From: an uncultured Bacilli bacterium
GTDB taxonomy: Bacteria > Bacillota_I > Bacilli_A > RF39 > UBA660
NCBI GenBank assembly: GCA_944329365.1
Contig: CALVIC010000006.1
Location: forward strand, 1-52,372
Length of the DNA: 52,372 bases
Direction: 5' to 3'
In this document: in pieces, positions 16,925 to 24,477 of the stretch
Layout of the letters: each line of letters begins with the position of its first letter
How positions within the stretch are numbered: the stretch's first letter is position 1
Program-made: the position numbers and the translations under genes
The notes under the pieces: model-generated
What the model was told of the DNA's origin: nothing
Seen by the model: the letters and a program-made list of their open reading frames with translations, nothing else
Databases searched by the model: none

Positions 16925-18601
16925 ATGAGTTTTTACGATGAATTAAAAGAATATTTAAAAAATAACTATAATACTATTTCTATGCAAGACGGAATATTTT
17001 ACGTAAGTGATAGATATGAAGCTGTTGCTTATGAAAAAGATGGTGTAATTAATACATGGCATAAATGTGGTAAATCAGTTATCTTTAACCATAATAATTG
17101 TGCTGTTGTCGCTGTTGCCAAAGATATGGAGTTTCCAACATTTGAGGATTTTAAAGATGTCAAAAAAGATGTCAAATTTATAAAAAGTGATGCTATCTAT
17201 GTTAAAGGTTTATATGGTTCAGCGATTTCTTTAAAACGCTTTAATAATTATGGAGTACTCACTACAAATAGACCAAACATTAATCTTACACCTTCAAAAA
17301 ATCCTGAAGAAGATTATGAAAAGGAAATTCGAAGAATAAATTCTTATAGAGGAATATATCAAGAACAAGTTGATGCTTTATCAAAAGAACAACAAGAAGA
17401 GTTTTTTAAAATATGGTTAGAATCACAAGGATGCTCTATAAAAGGTGATATATCTGCATCAGGAGCTATCTTTATGCCAAGTGCTTATCCAGAACTTCCT
17501 ATTAAATACTTTGGTGAAATATCCAAGAGTAATTCAAATTATATCATAGAAAACGAAAAGTTTACCATTACTGTCCCAAATTATAACTGGTATAAAGAAG
17601 TTGTATATCAGCTACCAACCATTCCAATTTCATTAATACAAAACGATAAATATGATGATTTACACATTATGAATGAAAAAATCTTCAATAATATGTATTC
17701 TGTCCCAGCATCTGTTACTATTTCGGACACAGTTATCCAAAATGATGAAGATGATAAAGATAAAACAGAATTATTAAAACCATTTACTACTGTAGAATGT
17801 TCAAACGGCGATGTATATTATTTAAATAAATATAGAGAAATTATTGCCACCATCGATATAATCATCGATATAATCAAAGATAAAACAGAATTATTCAAAC
17901 CATTTACTACTGTAGAATGTTCAAACGGCGATGTATATTATTTAAATAAATATAGAGAAATTATTGCCGTTAAATCAGATGATATTATTACAACATGGCA
18001 CACAACTGAAAGAGAAAATATTTTTACTAAAACTAATATTGCAGCAGTTGGAATGGCTCAAAATATGAGCTTATTAGATACCGAATACAATATTGACGAT
18101 CATTCATATGCCCTATATGTTGCTGGAACTGATTTTAATCATTATTTCCATAGAGCTGGAAGTTATGGCGCTTATCTTTATCAAAATACAGGTGACATAC
18201 CAAAATCTTTAAAGAACTTAAGTGTTCGTCCAATTGGTACCATAAGTAGAGATAAAAAAGAAGATGATAACGTCATATCCATTAACAATTCAATGTTCTC
18301 AGCTTCTATCGCTATTTGGGGGTTACATATGTATAATAATGCTAATTGGAAATATCCAGAAAATTACGGACACATTAAAATTTCTCAAAATTCAGAACAA
18401 GATTTACCAGAAATTTCTGCCTTACCTGTTATTAGAATGGAAGATTCAAGAATAGTTAGCAAAATGGATGCAACTGCAGATTTAGAAGAGCTAAATAATA
18501 CTTTAGGAAACGATAAAATAAGTGATGCCGAAATAATAAAAATGAAAGAGAATAAGAAACCATTACGTGAAAGCAAATTATTAAAACGACTAATGCGTTA
18601 G
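16925..18601 (+). CDS. Unrecognised protein with duplicated domains and a recent internal duplication
   Basis: 558 residues, no signal peptide or membrane segment, probably cytoplasmic. ATG 16925 follows an AGGGGG RBS; an in-frame start at 16880 would lie in the promoter. A segment at ~20-70 ('GIFYVSDRYEAVAYEKDG', 'INTWHK', then 'CAVVAVAKDM') reappears at ~340-390 ('GDVYYLNKYREIIAVKSDD', 'ITTWHT', 'IAAVGMAQNM'), so the protein was built from an old duplication. In addition, 31 residues ('DKTELLKPFTTVECSNGDVY' onwards) are present twice almost unchanged at a 40-residue period. Monocistronic, with its own promoter and terminator. No family recognised, so no function is assigned. Confidence 0.8.
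   Translation: MSFYDELKEYLKNNYNTISMQDGIFYVSDRYEAVAYEKDGVINTWHKCGKSVIFNHNNCAVVAVAKDMEFPTFEDFKDVKKDVKFIKSDAIYVKGLYGSAISLKRFNNYGVLTTNRPNINLTPSKNPEEDYEKEIRRINSYRGIYQEQVDALSKEQQEEFFKIWLESQGCSIKGDISASGAIFMPSAYPELPIKYFGEISKSNSNYIIENEKFTITVPNYNWYKEVVYQLPTIPISLIQNDKYDDLHIMNEKIFNNMYSVPASVTISDTVIQNDEDDKDKTELLKPFTTVECSNGDVYYLNKYREIIATIDIIIDIIKDKTELFKPFTTVECSNGDVYYLNKYREIIAVKSDDIITTWHTTERENIFTKTNIAAVGMAQNMSLLDTEYNIDDHSYALYVAGTDFNHYFHRAGSYGAYLYQNTGDIPKSLKNLSVRPIGTISRDKKEDDNVISINNSMFSASIAIWGLHMYNNANWKYPENYGHIKISQNSEQDLPEISALPVIRMEDSRIVSKMDATADLEELNNTLGNDKISDAEIIKMKENKKPLRESKLLKRLMR
17756..17968 (+). repeat. Tandem direct repeat, 93-bp arms at a 120-bp period, with a 12-bp repeat between
   Basis: Bases 17756-17848 recur at 17876-17968 with one mismatch (17776 A, 17896 C). 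The 27-base linker contains the 12-mer CATCGATATAAT twice in a row (17851-17862, 17863-17874). The 120-base period keeps the frame and adds 40 residues. Such high identity means a recent event or ongoing expansion/contraction. Confidence 0.95.
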
Positions 18602-18612
18602 TCGTTTTTTTT
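18584..18612 (+). terminator. Intrinsic terminator
   Basis: AAACGACTAA (18584-18593), loop TGCG, TTAGTCGTTT (18598-18607), T-run to 18612. The stop codon is inside the stem. Confidence 0.92.
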
Positions 18613-18701
18613 ATGAATATCTAGATATTTACAATTTTATACCACTAATTTCTGCTTTAAAGTTAAATCAATAAATATAATTTGTAAACTTTTATTTTAC
18701 G

Positions 18702-18736
18702 TTTTGGACAAAAATCATTTTATATTTTGGACAAAA
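18702..18736. repeat. Two direct copies of TTTTGGACAAAA
   Basis: Copies at 18702-18713 and 18725-18736, a 23-base period, each itself partly palindromic (TTTTG..CAAAA). They lie in the convergent gap between the 16925 gene and the ASCH gene. Role unknown; a protein-binding site is possible. Confidence 0.5.
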
Positions 18737-18762
18737 TTTTCTCTTATAATCTAGAGAAAATT
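18735..18762 (-). terminator. Terminator of the ASCH gene
   Basis: Perfect 10-bp inverted repeat AATTTTCTCT (18735-18744) / AGAGAAAATT (18753-18762) with an 8-base loop, beginning at the stop codon; on the - strand it is followed by TTGTCCAAAA, so the T-run is mostly within the stem. Confidence 0.55.
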
Positions 18763-19150
18763 ATTCATTATACTTCCAAATACCTAAATGTCCTTTAGCA
18801 AAAATAGGAAAGATAGGCTCAATATTATCTAAAACCCAAGCATATCTTCCTATTCTGTAATCGCCACATAAATATTCTAACTTATTCTTTTTAATTTTCT
18901 TTAAAAAATCATCATCCATATATATGCAGTCTATCAAATTAGCTTTGGCGATAATATATCCACATTTAAAATTATCTTTATTTACATATTTATCTAATCC
19001 ATCTTTTTTTAAATAATCATTATCTATTCTCATGCTTGCATGAATATAAATTTCACCTCGGTAATTTGTCTTCCAGCTCCTTGTTTCAATATGTTTAATA
19101 TTATTTTTAAGAAGGCTTGCATAAGGTTCTTTTATACTAAGTACTCTCAA
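18761..19150 (-). CDS. ASCH domain protein (RNA-binding / amidohydrolase-like)
   Basis: About 129 residues. It starts 'RVLSIKEPYASLL' and continues 'IKHIETRSWKTNYRGEIYIHAS', the N-terminal signature of ASCH domains (PUA-like fold, Lys-x-x-Glu-x-Arg motif), and ends 'GHLGIWKY'. Some ASCH proteins (YqfB) are N4-acetylcytidine amidohydrolases; others are thought to bind RNA. The TTG at 19150 was chosen because the family usually starts right before 'RVLSIK' and it has an AGAGGTG RBS 6 bases upstream; a GTG at 19159 is the alternative. The HTH gene lies directly upstream on the same strand, ~40 bases away. Confidence 0.8.
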   Translation of the reverse strand: MRVLSIKEPYASLLKNNIKHIETRSWKTNYRGEIYIHASMRIDNDYLKKDGLDKYVNKDNFKCGYIIAKANLIDCIYMDDDFLKKIKKNKLEYLCGDYRIGRYAWVLDNIEPIFPIFAKGHLGIWKYNE

Positions 19151-19189
19151 TCTAAACACCTCTAAAATATATTATAACAAAAAAGGATA

Positions 19190-19435
19190 TTAATCCTCAA
19201 AAAATTTCGAAGTAGGTTGTCCTAAAACAACAGATATTTTATATATTGTATCGAGTGAACAGCCAATTGCTCCTTTCTTAAATTCGAGCCTTCTGACAAA
19301 ATCATATGACTTCCCAATGTCGGCAGCCAGTTGTTCTTGAGTAATACCAGCTTCCTTTCTGTATTTTCTAATATTATTTGACACAACTGCCTTGATATTC
19401 TTATCAAAATTAAACTCTCTTTTAAAAGTTGCCAT
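19190..19435 (-). CDS. Small XRE-family transcriptional regulator
   Basis: 81 residues, essentially one HTH_XRE domain (~15-78): 'VVSNNIRKYRKEAGITQEQL', 'ADIGKSYDFVRRLEFKKG', 'SLDTIYKISVVLGQPTSKFF'. GGTGAAAATG RBS before the ATG. It heads a two-gene unit with the ASCH gene, an arrangement like regulator-effector or toxin-antitoxin pairs, although such a role here is inference. It is divergent from the BspA-like surface gene, so it might also act on that promoter. Confidence 0.87.
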   Translation of the reverse strand: MATFKREFNFDKNIKAVVSNNIRKYRKEAGITQEQLAADIGKSYDFVRRLEFKKGAIGCSLDTIYKISVVLGQPTSKFFED

Positions 19436-19550
19436 ACATTTTCACCACTAGAATAATTGTGCCACTTTACGTTTTTAATGTCCGGTAAAAGTATTGTAAT
19501 CATCTTTTCTCTGTGTTAAATTAATATTGTAGAGGAGGAGAGATTTATAT

Positions 19551-21023
19551 ATGAGACAAAGATTTAATCGAAGACAAAGAAATTATATAATATTAGGTCT
19601 TTGCGGAGTACTTTTAATAATGGCAGTAGGATATGCCGCCTTTAGGACGCAGCTTAATATTAAAGGAACAAGTAATATCACAAGTGAGTGGAAAGTCTTA
19701 ATTACGAATATCCAAAGTCAGGTAATAAACGGAACACCAACAGATGCTGAAACACCAAATCATACTGAAACTACAGCTAACTTTTCAACCAACTTATATT
19801 CACCAGGTGATAAAATGAGGTATACCGTAACAGTTGAAAATAGAGGAAGTATTGATGCAGTCCTAAAAACAATAGAGAAAACAGATAGTAGTAATGAAGC
19901 AATAATATTTACAATTAATGGCATTGAACAAGGTGATACTCTAAAAGCTAAAGGAACTACAACATTTACAGTAGACGTTGAATATAATTCAGAAGTACAA
20001 ATTCAGCCAAGTAATTTAACAAGTAACTTAGAAATAACTTTAGATTATGTTCAAGCCGGAACAACTGATGAGGGTGAAGTTTTGCCAGCCGAAACAAACC
20101 TAATGAGAAGCTATATGGCAAATTCACAGTTAGATTATCATAGTGATGAATACCGCGAAAAAATAACATCAATTGAAGTTTTGAATAATAAAAATGTCCC
20201 ATCAGAAGCAGTTCAAAGCTGGGATGTATCAGAAAGACAAGATGAAAGTGTCATGGCTTGGATAGTAAATGATACAGAAAACGAAGGATATTATAAATTA
20301 TATATAGGTGGCGATGGAGGAGTAGTTGCTAACCCTAACTCCAGTTATTTATTTGATGGATTTACAAATGTTAAGGAAATAATATTTAATGACAATTTTG
20401 ATACTACAAAGGTTACTAATATGCAATGCATGATTAGAAAAAATCCTAATTTAACTTCATTAGACTTAAGTAGTTTTAATACTTCTAATGTAACTAATAT
20501 GGGCGGAATGATTTCAGAAAATTCTGCTTTAGAAACAGTTAATTTAAGCGGCTTTGATACTAGTAATGTTACAACGATGGCATGGATGTTTAATTTATGT
20601 ACTAACTTAACTAATCTTGATTTAAGTAGTTTTAACACGTCAAAAGTTACAAATATGGCAGGTATGTTTGCTGGCGCTGGAAAATTAATAAATATTGATT
20701 TTGGCGATAATTTTTATACAAATAAAGTAACAGATATGAGTCTAATGTTTGCAAACTGTCATAAACTTAAAAGTTTAGATTTAAGTACTTTTTACACGGA
20801 TAATGTTACAAATATGAAGCAAATGTTTAATAATTGTCTTGAATTAAGAGAGTTAGATTTAAGTAGTTTTGATACAAGAAAAGTAACAGATATGTCATTG
20901 ATGTTTAGTGGGGATAAACAACTCACTACTATATATGCTGGTCCAAATTGGATAATAAGAGAAGATGCTAATGTAGAACTTATGTTTAATGTATGTGGTA
21001 CAAGTAGTGTTATTCCAAAATAA
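19551..21023 (+). CDS. BspA-like surface protein with DUF285 leucine-rich repeats
   Basis: 490 residues. A basic N-terminus and one hydrophobic segment (~13-34, 'GVLLIMAVGYAAF') resemble TasA/CalY-type secreted proteins. Then a ~120-residue ectodomain shared with the protein at 1-2721 ('YSPGDKMRYTVTVENRGSID' to 'LDYVQ'), and from ~270 seven DUF285 repeats of the form 'LDLSSFNTSNVTNM..MF'. DUF285/BspA repeats occur in adhesins of oral and gut bacteria and in mollicutes. No LPxTG or C-terminal anchor, so it is released or held by the N-terminal segment. AGGAGGAG RBS about 10 bases before the ATG. Possible weak promoter: TTGTAA (19494) - 17 - TAAATT preceded by TGT. Confidence 0.92.
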   Translation: MRQRFNRRQRNYIILGLCGVLLIMAVGYAAFRTQLNIKGTSNITSEWKVLITNIQSQVINGTPTDAETPNHTETTANFSTNLYSPGDKMRYTVTVENRGSIDAVLKTIEKTDSSNEAIIFTINGIEQGDTLKAKGTTTFTVDVEYNSEVQIQPSNLTSNLEITLDYVQAGTTDEGEVLPAETNLMRSYMANSQLDYHSDEYREKITSIEVLNNKNVPSEAVQSWDVSERQDESVMAWIVNDTENEGYYKLYIGGDGGVVANPNSSYLFDGFTNVKEIIFNDNFDTTKVTNMQCMIRKNPNLTSLDLSSFNTSNVTNMGGMISENSALETVNLSGFDTSNVTTMAWMFNLCTNLTNLDLSSFNTSKVTNMAGMFAGAGKLINIDFGDNFYTNKVTDMSLMFANCHKLKSLDLSTFYTDNVTNMKQMFNNCLELRELDLSSFDTRKVTDMSLMFSGDKQLTTIYAGPNWIIREDANVELMFNVCGTSSVIPK

Positions 21024-21048
21024 AATTTTAAATAATGTGTTTGTTAAT

Positions 21049-21078
21049 AAAAGTTAAGTTTTAGGAGCTTAACTTTTT
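21049..21078. terminator. Terminator between convergent genes
   Basis: AAAAGTTAAG (21049-21058), 9-base loop, CTTAACTTTTT (21068-21078). It ends the BspA-like gene and could also serve the symporter gene on the other strand. Confidence 0.75.
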
Positions 21079-21105
21079 ATTGTTGATTTTTCATACAAAA
21101 AAGGC

Positions 21106-22350
21106 TTAATTTTTATTCTTAAGCCATTTTTTACCATCGACACCTCTTGCGACTAAAAGTGAACAACTAGTATCCCCAACTGCATTAAGCATAGTTGCTG
21201 GAGCATCTATTACTGTTGCTACCATTGTAAGTACTGGAAGTGCGACTACTGGATATCCAAGCATAGTTATAATCATCATTTCAGAAATAGTTCCACCTCC
21301 GATTGGAACCCCGCTTATAAGCAGTGTGGCAATCAAAGTGACAAATACCATTTCTAAAATAGTTCCAGGATCGCTTATGTTAGTTCCGAATAGAGAAACT
21401 AAAAACATAATCTTAAATACTGTTCCGATATAAGAACCATCTTGATGTAAATTAGTTGCTAGGGGAATAACTGTTTCTGTTACATCTTCAGGTACCCCCA
21501 TCTTCTTAGCTGAATCGATGTTAATTGGAATACATGCAGCTGAAGAACATGTAGCTAAAGCTGTAAATGTTGAAGGTAAAATATTCTTCCAAAATCTTTT
21601 AAATCCTTCCTTGCCCCCCGCAATAAATGCATATAAACTGTAAACTCCAAAATAAAATATTAAAGCAATTATCAAATATAAAACAAACGTTTTAAGGAAA
21701 CCTAAAGCAATACTTGCTCCAAAAGTTCCGACAAATGATGCGAAGTAGCACCCAATACCGATAGGGGCATAATACATAATTAACTTGATAAAGTTAAAAG
21801 TAACATCTTTCCCGCTTTCTAAAACCTTTAAAAGACTTTCACCTTTATCTTTACTCATTCTAATAGAAAGACCTACTAAAACAGATGCAAGTAATACGGC
21901 AACTACATTTTCCTTAGAAAATAACTTAGATAAATCATCGACACTGATTAACTGAACAGTACTTTCTAAAACGTTTAACTCTGTATCATTTGTTACCCCA
22001 GAGTCAAACATCTCTCTAATCTCTTTACTGTCACCGGGTTCTACCAGACTCGTAATACTAGTTCCGATAAAACCAGCTGCCACGGCAATAAGTGAAGTAA
22101 CCACAAAAACGATAATCGTCATTACCATAATCTTTCCAAATCTTTTCGGTTGTTTAGTTTTTGCAACGGCTGTTGTCACTGTAAAGAAAATAAGTGGAAC
22201 AATAACGATAAATAGTAAATTCAAAAATAAATCTCCGAGCGGTTTAACTAAGGATGCATCCTCCTTAAATATAAGTCCGCAAATCGCTCCGATAATCATA
22301 GCTAAAACAAGTAATATTGTTTGCTTATAATTTTTCCAAAACTTTTTCAT
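21106..22350 (-). CDS. Dicarboxylate/amino acid:cation symporter (DAACS family)
   Basis: 414 residues with the eight-helix, two-hairpin glutamate-transporter fold. Family marks: 'FLNLLFIVIVPLIFFTVTTA' (~38), the HP1 loop 'ATCSSAACIPI' (~283), the TM7 element 'ATNLHQDGS' in place of the usual 'NMDGT', and HP2 'SGVPIGGGTISEM'. It imports an acidic or small neutral amino acid or a dicarboxylate with Na+ or H+; the altered TM7 motif, as in SstT-like or cystine-type members, means the substrate cannot be fixed. ATG 22350 was chosen for its GGGAG RBS; longer frames to 22437 extend into the promoter region, where TATAAT (22377-22372, - strand) is seen. Monocistronic. Confidence 0.9.
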   Translation of the reverse strand: MKKFWKNYKQTILLVLAMIIGAICGLIFKEDASLVKPLGDLFLNLLFIVIVPLIFFTVTTAVAKTKQPKRFGKIMVMTIIVFVVTSLIAVAAGFIGTSITSLVEPGDSKEIREMFDSGVTNDTELNVLESTVQLISVDDLSKLFSKENVVAVLLASVLVGLSIRMSKDKGESLLKVLESGKDVTFNFIKLIMYYAPIGIGCYFASFVGTFGASIALGFLKTFVLYLIIALIFYFGVYSLYAFIAGGKEGFKRFWKNILPSTFTALATCSSAACIPINIDSAKKMGVPEDVTETVIPLATNLHQDGSYIGTVFKIMFLVSLFGTNISDPGTILEMVFVTLIATLLISGVPIGGGTISEMMIITMLGYPVVALPVLTMVATVIDAPATMLNAVGDTSCSLLVARGVDGKKWLKNKN

Positions 22351-22505
22351 ACAAATTCTCCCTTCTAGTTCATTATAGATTTTCTCATCAAAAATATCCA
22401 CTATGTGTATTCTTCGCAAAAACATGCAAATTCCCACGAAATACTCACACGCTGATTTACTTAAATACTTACTTATGATAAAATTAAACTAAGGAGAGTG
22501 AAATT

Positions 22506-23093
22506 ATGACCTTCAAAACAGATAGTATAAACAGTATGCTTAATAATATAAATAGGGAAGAACTTCCACAAATAAAAAAACTTATCATCGATAAATTCTC
22601 TATATCAGGAGAAATTTTAAACGTCGACTATAGTGAACTATTAAACTTTCTAAACCTTGAAACTCTATATTTTGAAAATTGTATCCTAGATTTTCTCGCA
22701 ATGTCCATTTTGACAAAATTAAAAAATCTTAAAGAACTATATCTTCTAAACTGCGAAGTAATCGGAGGAACCGAAAAGTTAATCGAAAATTTAAATCTCG
22801 AAACTCTAGTTATCGATAATACCGACATTAAAACTGATAATTTAGATATTATCAAAGCTCGTAACATCACCTTGGCAAACATCTGTATGCCAGATATTAA
22901 ACTTGTCGCAAGTACGTTAAACATCGCCAAAGCTAGTTTTCAAAATTTAAACTTTTTAAATAACATCATCACTGAAAAATTGATAATTTCTTATGAAATG
23001 TATAAATCAAATGAAAAAGTATTCAATAACCTTCCATATAAAATAATCGTTTTAGAAGAAAACAATAACTTTGTCTATAAGGAGGTAAACTAA
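22506..23093 (+). CDS. Leucine-rich-repeat-like protein, first gene of an LRR/transglutaminase/Sel1 operon
   Basis: 195 residues, no signal peptide or membrane segment. Irregular Leu/Ile repeats run through it ('LLNFLNLETLYFENCILDFL', 'LKNLKELYLLNCEVIGG', 'NLNLETLVIDNTDIKTDNL'), matching the 'LxxLxxLxLxxC/N' LRR pattern with 20-24-residue spacing. It therefore probably makes a curved protein-binding surface in the cytoplasm. AAGGAGAG RBS. Its stop overlaps the next start by one base (TAATG), so the two are translationally coupled. It could be the recognition subunit for the transglutaminase-like partner (inference). Confidence 0.75.
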   Translation: MTFKTDSINSMLNNINREELPQIKKLIIDKFSISGEILNVDYSELLNFLNLETLYFENCILDFLAMSILTKLKNLKELYLLNCEVIGGTEKLIENLNLETLVIDNTDIKTDNLDIIKARNITLANICMPDIKLVASTLNIAKASFQNLNFLNNIITEKLIISYEMYKSNEKVFNNLPYKIIVLEENNNFVYKEVN

Positions 23094-24475
23094 TGGCTGA
23101 ATTTAAATATTATAATCATGACCTAAAAATATCTAGCACCTACGCCCCTTACATTGTAACTGGAAAAATAACTGAAGATGACGTCGAAATGCTCAATAAT
23201 TCAGGTAATAAAAAATTTTTAATCATGTTAAATACCGCTGGTCAAGACAGTAAAATAATTAGTAAAATATCAAAAAGCAAAGCCATATTCAGTATTCTAG
23301 GAGGTCTCGATTACCTTAAAATATCTAAGTATCGAGATCCTTATTACATCAAAAGAACCATTATGAGTCCACTAGTCTTATCATCTATTATCAAACAGTT
23401 TGAACAAATAGAAAGTAAAATTCGTCCGACTTGGGATGATACTGAAAAAAGTTTATATGTCTATAAAACCATGACAGAAATGTATCATTACCGATATGAA
23501 GGTGAATCTAAATATGAACAAATCGATGGAAACACCTATGAAGTAATTAGATCACTCTCAGGCATGCTTTATAACCGACTTGTTTGCGTAGGATTTGCCT
23601 TAGCATTTAAAGAAGAAATGGATAGATTGGGAATACCATGTTACTACCAAAACAAACGAAATCATCATGCGTGGAATATAGTAAAACTAGATGGTGAATA
23701 CAGAGGAATTGATTTAACTTGGGAATGCTTCAATAAAAAAAATAATCGCTGTACCTTTAGATGTTTTGGTCGAGACCCAAAATTTTATGAAAATAAGCAC
23801 CACAATCTAGACGAAGAACAAGAAGAGATAAATTTTACCTTAACTCCATTTACTGATGAAGAATTAAAAGCTCACCTTCAAAATGTCAGTGAAGAGTTAA
23901 CCAAAACATTCTCTTTAAAAACATTTGAAAATAGTGAAGGAAAGAAAATTAAATATTATATTACTGAAGTAGGGGATAAATATACAAAATATTACATTGA
24001 CCTTTTTGGCAAACTAGTAGTAGTTTATTTGCCAAATCAAATTCTTCCTAAAGATGGTTTAACCATTTCCAATATTGAAAAAGCTATTACTAATGAAGGT
24101 TATATCGGGCCCAAGCCTGCCGAAATTAAAACCAAATATAACCTCTTTACTAGAACAGACGGAACATCTTTTCTAATCACTCCATCAGATAGAAAGAAAA
24201 AAAACTTAGGCGAATTTTGTTATCTCGATATAATTCAAAATAGTCAAGGAGAAGACGTAATTAGAAGAAGTTTCATTTTATCCGAAAATGATTTAACGAA
24301 ATTTAAAAATGAAAGTCAAAAAAAACTTATCGCTAGTACGCTCTTGAGCTCTAAAAGGCTAGAAAAAAAACTAATGAGTTTCAATGGTTATGTTGGATAT
24401 ATTGGTGATGATTTTCAAATATACTATGACAAAACAATTGAAACCTCATTAAACATCCAAGGCCGTAGGAGGTAA
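23093..24475 (+). CDS. Transglutaminase-like (papain-fold) protein, cytoplasmic
   Basis: 460 residues. A transglutaminase-like core at ~150-215 has the catalytic triad in order: Cys165 ('LVCVGFALAF'), His192 ('HHAWNIVKLDGEYRGI') and Asp207 ('IDLTW'). Members act as cysteine proteases, amidases or cross-linkers. The N-terminal 140 residues and the C-terminal 230, including the Tyr/Lys-rich 'KYTKYYIDLFGKLVVVYL', are not recognised. Most bacterial relatives are secreted, but no signal peptide is visible here, which is unusual. Middle gene of a three-gene operon: coupled to the LRR gene by a 1-base overlap and followed after 2 bases by the Sel1 gene, whose RBS (AGGAGG) lies at the end of this gene. 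Confidence 0.82.
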   Translation: MAEFKYYNHDLKISSTYAPYIVTGKITEDDVEMLNNSGNKKFLIMLNTAGQDSKIISKISKSKAIFSILGGLDYLKISKYRDPYYIKRTIMSPLVLSSIIKQFEQIESKIRPTWDDTEKSLYVYKTMTEMYHYRYEGESKYEQIDGNTYEVIRSLSGMLYNRLVCVGFALAFKEEMDRLGIPCYYQNKRNHHAWNIVKLDGEYRGIDLTWECFNKKNNRCTFRCFGRDPKFYENKHHNLDEEQEEINFTLTPFTDEELKAHLQNVSEELTKTFSLKTFENSEGKKIKYYITEVGDKYTKYYIDLFGKLVVVYLPNQILPKDGLTISNIEKAITNEGYIGPKPAEIKTKYNLFTRTDGTSFLITPSDRKKKNLGEFCYLDIIQNSQGEDVIRRSFILSENDLTKFKNESQKKLIASTLLSSKRLEKKLMSFNGYVGYIGDDFQIYYDKTIETSLNIQGRRR

Positions 24476-24477
24476 AA

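Noticed and set aside
19551..21023. CRISPR-like or DNA repeat array
   Set aside because: The periodicity is at the protein level (seven DUF285 repeats with diverged codons); there are no identical repeats with unique spacers.
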